This document shows, in pieces, positions 17,074 through 27,497 of a stretch of DNA of 64,000 nt; within the stretch, counting starts at the first letter, position 1, and each line of letters opens with the position of its first letter. A model generated the notes under the pieces. It was not told where the DNA came from. It saw only the letters and a list, made by a program, of their open reading frames with translations, and made no database searches. Source of the DNA: Actinacidiphila bryophytorum (GTDB lineage Bacteria > Actinomycetota > Actinomycetes > Streptomycetales > Streptomycetaceae); assembly GCF_016916835.1 (NCBI RefSeq), contig NZ_JAFFIX010000010.1:1-64000 (forward strand). The letters run 5' to 3'. The translations under genes were made by a program, and so were the position numbers.

Positions 17074-18453
17074 TCAGCCGGCCGCGCTGTCCGCGGCGAC
17101 CGCGTCGGCCGCCTTGCGGGCCGCGACCAGGACCGGGTCCCACACCGGCGAGAAGGGCGGGGCGTAGCCGAGGTCGAGGCCGATCATCTGCTCCACCGTC
17201 ATGCCCGCGGTCAGGGCGACCGCGCCGATGTCGACGCGCTTGGCCGCGCCTTCGCGGCCGACGATCTGCAGGCCGAGAAGCCGCCCGGTGCGGCGCTCGG
17301 CGAGGATCTTGACCGTCATCAGGGCCGCGTCGGGGTAGTAGCCCGCGCGGCTGGTCGACTCGATGACCGCGGTCACGTACTGCAGCCCGGCGGCACGCGC
17401 CTGGGACTCCTTCAGGCCCGTGCGGGCGATCTCGACGTCGCAGACCTTGCTCACCGCGGTGCCGACGACGCCGGGGAAGGTCGCGTAGCCGCCGCCGATG
17501 TTGATGCCGATGATCCTGCCGTGCTTGTTGGCGTGGGTGCCGAGCGCGATGTGCTGCATGGCGCCGGAGACGAGGTTGAGCACCTCGACGCAGTCGCCGC
17601 CCGACCACACATTGCCTGTGCCGAGCACGCGCATGGCACGGTCGGTGAGCAGGCCGCCGTGGGCGCCGAGCGGCAGCCCGGCCTCGGCGGCCAGGCCGGT
17701 CTGCGGGCGCACTCCCAGGCCGAGCACCACCAGGTCCGCGGGATGTTCGGCGTCGTCGGTGGCGACGGCCCCGGCGCGGCCGTCGTCCCCGGTCAGGACC
17801 GCGCGGACCGAGGTGCCCGAGACCACCCGCACGCCCAGTCCTTCGAGTGCGTCGCGCACCAGGCGCCCCATGTCGGGGTCGAGGGTGGTCATCGGCTGCT
17901 CGTTGCGGTCGATCAGCGTCACGTCGAGGCCGTGCCGCAGCATCGCCTCGGCCATTTCCACGCCGATGTAGCCGCCGCCCACCACGACCGCCCGGCGCAC
18001 TCCCTCGCGGCCGAGGCCGCGCAGCACCGCTTCGCCGTCGTCCAGGGTCTGCACGCCGTGGACGCCGGGCGCGTCGATGCCGGGCAGCGGCGGGCGTACG
18101 GGGACGGCGCCGGTGGCGATGACCAGCTGGTCGTAGCCGGTCCACTGCTCGGTCCCGGCGGCGTCCCGGCTGCGGACCCGACCGCGCTCGGGGTCGATCT
18201 GCGTGACCTCGGTGCCGAGCCGCAGGTCGATGGCCCGGGCGCGGTGCTCGGCCGCGGTCCTGGCGACCAGCGCGTCGGGACCCTGGGTGGCGCCGCCGAT
18301 CCAGTACGGGATGCCGCAGGCGGAGTACGAGGTGTGGTGCCCGCGCTCGAAGGCGACGATCTCCAGGTCGTCGGCGGCCCTGCGGCGCCGCGCCTGGGAC
18401 GCGGCGGACATGCCCGCCGCGTCACCGCCGATGACCACCAGACGCTCCGTCAT
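17074..18453 (-). CDS. FAD/NAD(P)-dependent oxidoreductase, CoA-disulfide reductase type
   Basis: 459 residues in the pyridine nucleotide-disulfide oxidoreductase class with a single active-site Cys. FAD-binding motif VVIGGDAAGMSAASQARR at the N-terminus, SYSACGIPY (Cys near 43, as in CoA-disulfide reductases and NADH oxidases), NAD-binding VVVGGGYIGVEMAEAM near 155, the FAD motif NVWSGGDCVE near 280, and a C-terminal dimerisation domain. It probably reduces CoA-disulfide or persulfide, or oxidises NADH with oxygen. The start is ATG 18453 because the glycine-rich motif follows at once; the upstream in-frame ATG 18510 adds 19 unrelated residues. It is divergent from the second amylase gene. 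Confidence 0.9.
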   Translation of the reverse strand: MTERLVVIGGDAAGMSAASQARRRRAADDLEIVAFERGHHTSYSACGIPYWIGGATQGPDALVARTAAEHRARAIDLRLGTEVTQIDPERGRVRSRDAAGTEQWTGYDQLVIATGAVPVRPPLPGIDAPGVHGVQTLDDGEAVLRGLGREGVRRAVVVGGGYIGVEMAEAMLRHGLDVTLIDRNEQPMTTLDPDMGRLVRDALEGLGVRVVSGTSVRAVLTGDDGRAGAVATDDAEHPADLVVLGLGVRPQTGLAAEAGLPLGAHGGLLTDRAMRVLGTGNVWSGGDCVEVLNLVSGAMQHIALGTHANKHGRIIGINIGGGYATFPGVVGTAVSKVCDVEIARTGLKESQARAAGLQYVTAVIESTSRAGYYPDAALMTVKILAERRTGRLLGLQIVGREGAAKRVDIGAVALTAGMTVEQMIGLDLGYAPPFSPVWDPVLVAARKAADAVAADSAAG

Positions 18454-18576
18454 GTGCCCTGCCACCCCTTCGCGAACGGTGCCGATCGGATGCAACCGCG
18501 GCACCCGCACAGCACCTTACGTGGGGCGTGGCGGCGGATCCGTCCGCACATCTTTACGCCACTCACATGTCCCAGT

Positions 18577-18611
18577 AACCTCGCGAAGGTTCTTGCAGCA
18601 ACTTGCGCAAG
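18577..18611 (+). promoter_or_regulatory. Palindromes and repeated CTTGC elements upstream of second amylase
   Basis: AACCT-CGCGA-AGGTT (18577-18591) is followed by CTTGCAG (18592-18598), CAACTTGC (18599-18606) and the palindrome CTTGCGCAAG (18602-18611). CAACTTGC and CTTGCAG also occur upstream of the other amylase gene at 4973-4982. Confidence 0.5.
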
Positions 18612-18696
18612 ATATCCGGCCGTTGGTTCCGTGGCGCGCGGAGCGGACGGCATCCGCGACACCGGCCGCATGCGCGGCCCCGTCCGAGGAGCCTGT

Positions 18697-21600
18697 GTGG
18701 GACCTCTTTCGCGCCAACACCGCAGAACCGGGCCAGGCCCGCTGGCGGCCGCACTCGCCGTCGTCACCGGGCTGCTGGCCGCCCTGCTGCCCGCCCTGTC
18801 CACCGGCGCCGCACCCGCCGCGGCGGCCACCGGCAACACCGCCACCGTCTACTACTCGACCGCCTCGTCCAACTGGTCGGCCTACAACCTGCACTGGGCA
18901 CCGGACGGCGGCAGCTGGACGACGGTGCCGGGCGTCGCCATGGAGGCGGCGTGCACCGGCTGGGTGAAGAAGACCGTCGACCTGGGCACGGCCACCGGGT
19001 GGCAGGCCACCTTCAACAACGGCCAGGGCACGTGGGACAACAACGGCGGCAAGAACTACGCCCTGGGCACGGGCACCATCACCGTCAAGGACGGCGCCAT
19101 CGCGCACAGCGACCCGTGTGCGGGCGGCACCACGGACCCGCCGCCCGGCACCTCGGCGACGGTCTTCTACTCCACTGCGACCGTCGGCTGGACCACTGTC
19201 AACCTGCACTACGCACCGAACGGCAAGGCCTGGACGACCGTACCGGGCGTCGGCATGGAGGCGGCCTGCACCGGCTGGGTGAAGAAGACCGTCGACCTCC
19301 AGGGCGCGACCGGCCTGGCGGCCACCTTCAACAACGGCAACGGCACCTGGGACAACAACAACGGCGCCAACTACGCGCTGTCCTCCGGGGTCAGCACGGT
19401 CAAGGACACCAAGGTCACCGCGAACGCCGCCGACCCCTGTGCGGCCGTCGTCCCCGACACCACGCCCCCCACCGTGCCCGGCGCGGTCAAGGCGTCGGCC
19501 ACCGACACCTCCGTGGTGCTGACCTGGGACCCGTCCACCGACGACACCGCGGTGACGGGCTACCGGGTGACCCGCACCGGCGGGACGAAGGGCACCGTCG
19601 TCACCAGCGTGGGCTCCACGGTCTTCTCCGACTCGGGCCTCGACGCGGAGACGACCTACACGTACACGGTCGTGGCCCTGGACGCGGCGGGCAACGCATC
19701 CGCCGCATCGGCCGCGGCGACCGCCACCACCGGGCACGCACCGCCGCCTGCCACTCCCGGCCAGATGCTCGGCACCGACCCGCGCAAGGACCCGATCTAC
19801 TTCGTGCTGACCGCCCGCTTCTACGACGGCGACACCAGCAACGACCGCGGCGGCAACCAGGACGTGGCGTCCGGCAACGCGGCGAACGACGACCCGATGT
19901 TCCGCGGCGACTTCAAGGGGCTGGTGCAGAAACTCGACTACGTCAAAGCGCTCGGCTTCTCCGCCATCTGGATCACCCCGGTGGTGCTGAACCGCAGCGA
20001 CTACGACTACCACGGTTACCACGGCTGGGACTTCTACCGGGTCGACCCGCGCCTGGAGTCGGCGGGGGCGTCGTACCAGGACCTGATCAACGCGGCCCAT
20101 GCCAAGGGGATCAAGATCTACCAGGACGTGGTCTACAACCACAGCTCCCGCTGGGGCGCCAAGGGCCTTTTCGTGCCGACGGTCTACGGGGTCAGGGATG
20201 CCCAGTGGTCGTGGTACTACGACGAGAAGGAACCGGGCTTCGAATACGACGGTCTGACGATCGACCCCAAGACCGGTAAGTCGTACTACAACGGCGACCT
20301 GTGGTCGACCGCCGAGCCGTCCGGCAACACCTGTCTGAACTGGGGCAAGCCCACCGGCCAGAAGAGCCCCGAGGGTTACACGCTCTACAACTGCCAGTGG
20401 CCGAGCCCCACTTCCGGGATGTTCCCCGCCGCGCTCTACCACCAGTGCTGGATCGGCAACTGGGAGGGCGAGGACTCGCGTTCCTGCTGGCTCGCCGACG
20501 ACCTCGCCGACTTCAACACCGAGAACCCCACCGTGCAGAACTACCTGATCGGCGCCTACAACAAATACATCGACATGGGCGTCGACGGTTTCCGCATCGA
20601 CACCGCGGTACATATCCCGCGGGTCACCTGGAACCGCCGCTTCCTGCCCGCGATACAGCAGCGTGTCCTGCAGGACTGGGGCCAGGACAAGGCACAGAAC
20701 TTCTTCGTCTTCGGCGAGGTCGGCGCCTTCGTCAACGACAAGTGGAACCGCGGTTCCGTCAACCATTCGGCGCAGTTCTACACCTGGAAGGAACGCAAGG
20801 AGTACAGCCCGGACGACGCGACGGCGGCCATCGAGCAGTACAACTACGAAGAGCAGCTCGGCACCGGGAACCAGCCGACGTCCACCAACGCCTTCCTCGA
20901 AGGCAACGCCTACCACACCCCGGACCACAGCAAGTTCTCCGGGATGAACATCATCGACATGCGCATGCACATGAACTTCGGTGACGCGCACAACGCCTTC
21001 TACAACGGCAAGGACTCCGACGACTCGACGAACGACGCGACCTACAACGTGGTCTACGTCGACAGCCACGACTACGGACCCAACAAGTCGTCCGTGCGCT
21101 ACACCGGCGGGCAGGACGCCTGGGCCGAGAACATGGCGCTGATGTGGACCTTCCGCGGTATTCCGACGCTGTACTACGGCTCGGAGATCCAGTTCCAGGC
21201 CGGCAAGACGATCGACTGCGGGCCGAGCTGCCCGCTGGCGACCACAGGCCGCGCCTACTACGGCGACCATGTGGAGGGCACGGTGACCGCGTCGGACTTC
21301 GGCACCGTCGCCAGTGCGTCGGGGCCGGTGGCCACCACTCTTGCGCAGCCGCTGGTCAAACACCTCCAGCGGCTGAACCAGATCCGGCGGGCGGTCCCGG
21401 CGCTGCAGATGGGGCAGTACAGCACCGACGGGGTCAGCGGCGGCGGGATGTCGTTCAAGCGCCGCTACACCGACACCGCGTCGGGGGTGGACAGCTTCGC
21501 CCTGGTGACGGTGACCGACGCGGCGACCTTCAGCGGGATCCCCGACGGCCGCTACGTGGACGCCGTCACGGGCGACGTGCGGACCGTCACCGGCGGCACG

Positions 21601-21711
21601 CTGTCCGTCGCCGCCCCCGGCAAGGGCGACATGCGGGTGTACGTGCTCGACCTCGGCGGCGCCAATGCCGCGCCGGGCAAGATCGGCACGGACGGCCCCT
21701 ACCTGAAGTGA
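18697..21711 (+). CDS. Secreted multidomain GH13 amylase with two CBM25-like modules
   Basis: 1,004 residues from GTG 18697, chosen because GAGGAG lies 5 bases upstream; ATG 18670 is an alternative. Signal peptide (LAAALAVVTGLLAALLPALS, cleavage after AAAA), then two tandem starch-binding modules of the CBM25 type (each with TVxYST, TVPGV, CTGWVKKTVDL and ATFNNGxGTWDNN), a fibronectin type III domain (near 265-350) and a GH13 catalytic domain. Catalytic regions: [18 protein letters not shown] (Asp nucleophile), VFGEVG (Glu acid/base) and VDSHD. It is predicted to hydrolyse starch or pullulan-type glucans outside the cell. The two binding modules are nearly identical in DNA over about 67 bp. 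Confidence 0.94.
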   Translation: MGPLSRQHRRTGPGPLAAALAVVTGLLAALLPALSTGAAPAAAATGNTATVYYSTASSNWSAYNLHWAPDGGSWTTVPGVAMEAACTGWVKKTVDLGTATGWQATFNNGQGTWDNNGGKNYALGTGTITVKDGAIAHSDPCAGGTTDPPPGTSATVFYSTATVGWTTVNLHYAPNGKAWTTVPGVGMEAACTGWVKKTVDLQGATGLAATFNNGNGTWDNNNGANYALSSGVSTVKDTKVTANAADPCAAVVPDTTPPTVPGAVKASATDTSVVLTWDPSTDDTAVTGYRVTRTGGTKGTVVTSVGSTVFSDSGLDAETTYTYTVVALDAAGNASAASAAATATTGHAPPPATPGQMLGTDPRKDPIYFVLTARFYDGDTSNDRGGNQDVASGNAANDDPMFRGDFKGLVQKLDYVKALGFSAIWITPVVLNRSDYDYHGYHGWDFYRVDPRLESAGASYQDLINAAHAKGIKIYQDVVYNHSSRWGAKGLFVPTVYGVRDAQWSWYYDEKEPGFEYDGLTIDPKTGKSYYNGDLWSTAEPSGNTCLNWGKPTGQKSPEGYTLYNCQWPSPTSGMFPAALYHQCWIGNWEGEDSRSCWLADDLADFNTENPTVQNYLIGAYNKYIDMGVDGFRIDTAVHIPRVTWNRRFLPAIQQRVLQDWGQDKAQNFFVFGEVGAFVNDKWNRGSVNHSAQFYTWKERKEYSPDDATAAIEQYNYEEQLGTGNQPTSTNAFLEGNAYHTPDHSKFSGMNIIDMRMHMNFGDAHNAFYNGKDSDDSTNDATYNVVYVDSHDYGPNKSSVRYTGGQDAWAENMALMWTFRGIPTLYYGSEIQFQAGKTIDCGPSCPLATTGRAYYGDHVEGTVTASDFGTVASASGPVATTLAQPLVKHLQRLNQIRRAVPALQMGQYSTDGVSGGGMSFKRRYTDTASGVDSFALVTVTDAATFSGIPDGRYVDAVTGDVRTVTGGTLSVAAPGKGDMRVYVLDLGGANAAPGKIGTDGPYLK

Positions 21712-21719
21712 CGCCCGGG

Positions 21720-21756
21720 CCGCCCGGCCCCCGCCACCGTGCGCAGGGCCGGGCGG
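21720..21756 (+). terminator. Terminator after second amylase
   Basis: CCGCCCGGCCC (21720-21730) pairs perfectly with GGGCCGGGCGG (21746-21756): 11 bp, 15-base loop, 8 bases after the amylase stop and directly abutting the stop of the convergent NADAR gene. Confidence 0.7.
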
Positions 21757-22341
21757 TCAGCCCTGGGGGCCGCCCTGCCCTGCGAGGTGGTCGCGGGCGT
21801 CCATCAGGGCGAAGCCGAGCAGATTCAGGCCCCGCCAGCGTGCCGGGTCGGCGGCCCGCTCGTCGTCGGCTGCCAGGCCGATGCCCCACACCCGGTCCAG
21901 CGGGCTGGCCTCGACCAGCACCCGCCCCGCGGTCGCCAGCAGGAAGTCCCGCAGGTCCGCGTGCTGGCCGAACTTGTGCCTGCTGCCCTCCGCGACCAGG
22001 GCGAAGCGCTCCCGCTGCCAGACCGCGTCGTCGAAGCCGCGCACGGAGCGACCGACGTCCTTGGCCGCCTTGGGGTGGGTGGCCGCCAGCGCCCGCCGCT
22101 CGGCGTCCTGGTCGCCGAACAGCCGCGCCTTGCCGGCCATCATCCAGTGCTCGGCGGTGGCGTAGGTGACGCCGTCCACCGTGAAGGGGGCGGGCCACCA
22201 CTGGCTGAGGCAGCCGGCGCCGACGCTGCCGTCGCGCTGCGGGCGGTGGCCCCAGAAGTGCACGTACTTCACCCGGGAGCCGCCGGCGGTGTAGGCGACC
22301 AGGGCGTCCACCGAGCGGACGGCGGACAGGGGGTGCGGCAT
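21757..22341 (-). CDS. NADAR family N-glycosidase (YbiA-like)
   Basis: 194 residues with the NADAR signature: FWGHRPQRDG, CLSQWWPAPFTVDGVTYATA, AEHWMMAGKARLFGD, and the C-terminal GRVLVEASPLDRVWGIGL. Family members cleave N-glycosidic bonds of reactive riboflavin-pathway intermediates (YbiA) or remove ADP-ribose from modified guanine; either is possible here. The start ATG lies 4 bases after the stop of the MOSC gene, so the two form an operon transcribed MOSC then NADAR. The pairing with a sulfur-transfer-like protein has no obvious explanation. Confidence 0.92.
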   Translation of the reverse strand: MPHPLSAVRSVDALVAYTAGGSRVKYVHFWGHRPQRDGSVGAGCLSQWWPAPFTVDGVTYATAEHWMMAGKARLFGDQDAERRALAATHPKAAKDVGRSVRGFDDAVWQRERFALVAEGSRHKFGQHADLRDFLLATAGRVLVEASPLDRVWGIGLAADDERAADPARWRGLNLLGFALMDARDHLAGQGGPQG

Positions 22342-22345
22342 CGGG

Positions 22346-22894
22346 TCAGACCCTTTCCAAGGGGCGGTGCGGGGGTGCGGGGATTTCCGCGGTGACCGGG
22401 TCGCCGGGACGCAGGGTGCCGGGGAACAGCACGACGGCCATCACACCGGCCTTGCGGACCACCTCGCCGGTGGACGTGTCGCGGCCGACGACGTGCTTGA
22501 GCAGGCCGCTGCGGAAGCGGTCGATCTGCAGGCAGGGATTGCGCAGCCCGGTGACCTCCACGACCGCGTCGGCCCCCAGGTGCAGCCGGGTGCCGGTGGG
22601 CAGGGCGAGCAGGTCGATGCCCCGGGTCGTGACGTTCTCGCCGAGGTCGCCGGGGGCCACGCGGTAGCCCGCCTCGCCCAGCTCGTCGAAAAGCTCGGAA
22701 TGGATCAGGTGGACCTGGCGCAGGTTGGGCTGCGCCGGGTCCTGGGCGACCCGGGACAGGTGTTGGACAGTGACGCCGAGATGGGCGTCACCCTCCACGC
22801 CGAGGCCGGCGAGCAGCCGGATGCTGTCGCGGTTGGGCTTGCTGAACCGGTGGTCGGAGTCGCTGCTGACCGCAGTGACGGTGGCCTGACTCAT
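22346..22894 (-). CDS. MOSC domain protein
   Basis: 182 residues covering one MOSC domain, related to the C-terminal domain of molybdenum cofactor sulfurases. It shows GDLGENVTTRGIDLLALPTG, GADAVVEVTGLRNPC and the conserved Cys in NPCLQIDRF, the presumed sulfur-carrying residue. Stand-alone MOSC proteins such as YiiM reduce N-hydroxylated compounds using molybdenum cofactor. No Fe-S or beta-barrel partner is fused. The start is ATG with GGGGGAG upstream. It is the first gene of a two-gene unit with the NADAR gene. Confidence 0.92.
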   Translation of the reverse strand: MSQATVTAVSSDSDHRFSKPNRDSIRLLAGLGVEGDAHLGVTVQHLSRVAQDPAQPNLRQVHLIHSELFDELGEAGYRVAPGDLGENVTTRGIDLLALPTGTRLHLGADAVVEVTGLRNPCLQIDRFRSGLLKHVVGRDTSTGEVVRKAGVMAVVLFPGTLRPGDPVTAEIPAPPHRPLERV

Positions 22895-22959
22895 CGGACG
22901 GTCTCCCCCTCGATCGGATGCCCTGACCGATGGCTCACCCTACCGAGGGAAGGACCAGG

Positions 22960-23142
22960 TCAGCGACCGATTTGCCGCCGACTGACCCGGCGCAGCCTGC
23001 GCCGCTGCGAGGAGTCCAGGGCCAGGTACCCGGCGACCGGGATGCCGACGATGATCAGGAAGAACAGCCAGAGCGGGATCCAGTGCAGCAGGATCAACCC
23101 GAGCAGCACACCGCCGATGGCGACCTTCGCACGACCTGACAT
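22960..23142 (-). CDS. Small membrane protein, unknown function
   Basis: 60 residues: a Lys/Arg-containing start MSGRAKVAIGG, two closely spaced hydrophobic stretches (VLLGLILLHWIPLWLFFLI and IVGIPVAGYLAL) and a strongly basic tail with RRRLRRVSRR that should stay in the cytoplasm by the positive-inside rule. The open frame uses typical high-GC codons. Nothing links it to a known family. It lies between MOSC and tex, on the same strand, with gaps too long for obvious coupling. Confidence 0.7.
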   Translation of the reverse strand: MSGRAKVAIGGVLLGLILLHWIPLWLFFLIIVGIPVAGYLALDSSQRRRLRRVSRRQIGR

Positions 23143-23243
23143 TGTCCCCGCCTCCGTTCACGGCGTCCGGCGGCCGGACGCCGCGCGCTCTTTGCCTGGT
23201 GCTTACCCACCACAACGCACCGTAGACCGTCCTGGTTCCCGTT

Positions 23244-25616
<2,373 letters not shown>

Positions 25617-25752
25617 GCCGCTCCTCAGGCCCGGGCCAAGACGCGTGACGCTTGGCGGTTGCCAGCATCGTAGACGGCGCCGGGCGGCGGCATGCGGCAA
25701 GGCGGCCGCGGTTCGGTGCCGCACCCCGCGGCCCCGGCAGCGGCCCGGCCCG

Positions 25753-26259
25753 TCAGCCGAGCGTCTTCTCGAACCAGTGGTCGGCGTACGGGCTGTCGTT
25801 GTACCGCTCGATCTCGCGGTAGCCCTGCCGGGCGTAGAGCGCGCGGGCCTCGACCAGGTCGGCGCGGGTGTCGAGGCGGATCACCCGGGAGCCGAAGGTG
25901 CTGCGGGCCAGGCCCTCCACGGTGGCGATCAGGCCGGCCGCCACTCCCCTGCCGCGCGCCTCGGGGGCGACGAACATCCGGGTCAGTTCCGCGGTGCCGG
26001 CGTCCAGCATCCGAAGGCCCAGGCACCCCACGGGGGTGCCGCCGATCCTGGCCACCGCGAAGATACCGGTGGGCGGCACCAGGTCGTCGCTCGGCTCCTC
26101 GGCGATCACCTCGGAGATCTCGGCGTCGTCGGTGGGGCGCCCGTAGTAGCGGGCGATCAACTCGGCGTAGTAGCGGCGGATCAGGGCGACGGAGTCCGGG
26201 TGCGACACCGGCAGGGGGGCGGCCGTCCATTCGGCGGTGCGGAGGTCGTGCGTGGTCAT
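25753..26259 (-). CDS. GNAT family N-acetyltransferase
   Basis: 168 residues with the GNAT fold: substrate-side helices VALIRRYYAELIARYYG, strand IFAVARIGGTPVGCLGL and the acetyl-CoA pyrophosphate loop MFVAPEARGRGVAAGL (R/Q-x-x-G-x-G/A). The tail YREIERYNDSPYADHWFEKTL is typical of small cytosolic acetyltransferases with unknown amine substrate. The start is ATG 26259 (MTTHDLRT), with GGATGG upstream; a longer frame from 26322 adds non-conserved residues. It is divergent from the desaturase gene across a region with overlapping palindromes. Confidence 0.9.
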   Translation of the reverse strand: MTTHDLRTAEWTAAPLPVSHPDSVALIRRYYAELIARYYGRPTDDAEISEVIAEEPSDDLVPPTGIFAVARIGGTPVGCLGLRMLDAGTAELTRMFVAPEARGRGVAAGLIATVEGLARSTFGSRVIRLDTRADLVEARALYARQGYREIERYNDSPYADHWFEKTLG

Positions 26260-26285
26260 GCGGCCCATCCTGGCAGCAGGCGGGT

Positions 26286-26311
26286 GGGGATATCCCCCGG
26301 TTTTCCGGGGG
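26286..26311. promoter_or_regulatory. Overlapping palindromes between GNAT and desaturase genes
   Basis: GGGGATATCCCC (26286-26297) is a perfect palindrome and overlaps a hairpin CCCCCGG-TTTT-CCGGGGG (26294-26311). The two symmetries share CCCC, so they exclude each other in single-stranded form. Role unknown; it lies 27-52 bases from the GNAT start. Confidence 0.4.
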
Positions 26312-26432
26312 CCTGGCACCAAGGCAGGCCGGGTGATGGCGCCATGGTCCGCGGCGGGCGGTGCTTCGTAGCGTCGCAGTACGGCCCTGCCGGGCCGTCA
26401 CACCGGACACCGCCCGCCACCCAGGAGCGCCC

Positions 26433-27476
26433 ATGCCGACCGCCCAGACCACCCTCGAAAGTCCCGAGCGAATCCCGGACACCGGGTCCAGCGAGTTCAC
26501 CCCGCTGCTGCGTGCGGTACGGGAGGCCGGGCTGCTGCGGCGCCGCCGGGCGCACTACGCGGTGTCGATCGCGGTGAACCTGGTGGTGCTGGCCGCGGTG
26601 TGGACCGCGGTGGTGCTGGTCGGCGGCACCGGGTCGTGGTGGGTGCTGGCGCTGGCGCTGCCTGCCGCGGTGATGTCGGCGCGCAGCGGCTTCTTCGGGC
26701 ACGACGCGGGGCACCAGCAGATCGCGGCGGGCCGCCGTACGAACCGGCTCATCGCGCTCCTCCACGGCAACTTGCTGCTGGGCATGGGCGCGGCCTGGTG
26801 GAGCGACAAGCACAACCGGCACCATGCCAACCCCAACCACGTGGGCAAGGACCCGGACGTGGAGGTGGGCGCCCTGGTGTGGACGCGGGCGCAGGCGGTC
26901 GAACGGCGGGGCTTCGCCCGCTTCCTGACCCGGCACCAGGCGCGGCTGTTCTTCCCGATGCTGCTGCTCGAAGGGCTGGCGCTGAAGGTGGCCAGCTTCC
27001 AGGACCTGCGTCGGCTGGACCGCAGGGGGCGGCTGGTCGAGGGCTCGCTGCTGGTGGCCCATGTGGCCGGCTATGCGGCGCTGCTGCTGACCGCGCTCCC
27101 GCTGCCGCAGGCCGTCGCCTTCGCGGCCCTGCACCACGCGCTGTTCGGACTGCACCTGGGCTGTGCCTTCGCCCCGAACCACAAGGGCATGGAGATGCCG
27201 GAGGAGGGCGCGCGCTGGGGTCATCTGCGGCGCCAGGTGCTGACCTCGCGCAATGTGCGCGGCAATGCGGTCGTGGACTTCCTCCTGGGCGGCCTCAACT
27301 ACCAGATCGAGCACCACCTCTTCCCTAGCCTGCCGCGCCCGCACCTGCGGCTGGCGCGTCCGCTGGTGCGCGCGCACTGCGCCCGTATCGGCGTGCCCTA
27401 TACCGAGACCGGGCTCGTCGACTCCTATGCGCAGGCGCTCGGCCATATGCACGCCGTCGGTGCCCCGCTGCGCTGA
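26433..27476 (+). CDS. Membrane fatty acid desaturase
   Basis: 347 residues, integral membrane di-iron desaturase with the three His boxes: HDAGH (near 90), HNRHH (near 128) and QIEHH (near 292), with membrane pairs before and between them. The layout, with QxxHH as third box, resembles front-end or sphingolipid-type and acyl-CoA desaturases rather than soluble acyl-ACP enzymes; regiospecificity cannot be read. No fused cytochrome b5 domain is present. The start is ATG 26433 with AGGAG five bases upstream. It is convergent with the M1 peptidase gene. Confidence 0.92.
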   Translation: MPTAQTTLESPERIPDTGSSEFTPLLRAVREAGLLRRRRAHYAVSIAVNLVVLAAVWTAVVLVGGTGSWWVLALALPAAVMSARSGFFGHDAGHQQIAAGRRTNRLIALLHGNLLLGMGAAWWSDKHNRHHANPNHVGKDPDVEVGALVWTRAQAVERRGFARFLTRHQARLFFPMLLLEGLALKVASFQDLRRLDRRGRLVEGSLLVAHVAGYAALLLTALPLPQAVAFAALHHALFGLHLGCAFAPNHKGMEMPEEGARWGHLRRQVLTSRNVRGNAVVDFLLGGLNYQIEHHLFPSLPRPHLRLARPLVRAHCARIGVPYTETGLVDSYAQALGHMHAVGAPLR

Positions 27477-27497
27477 GCAGGGGCGGGGCCGCGCATG

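Noticed and set aside
16369..18696. Upstream extension of the second amylase frame
   Set aside because: It overlaps other real genes and ends at a good RBS, GTG start and signal peptide at 18697, so the extension is chance openness.
25667..25672. TACGAT as the tex -10 box proving that ATG 25724 is not the start
   Set aside because: The nearest -35-like TTGCCG is 22 bases away, too far to rely on; kept only as a weak hint.
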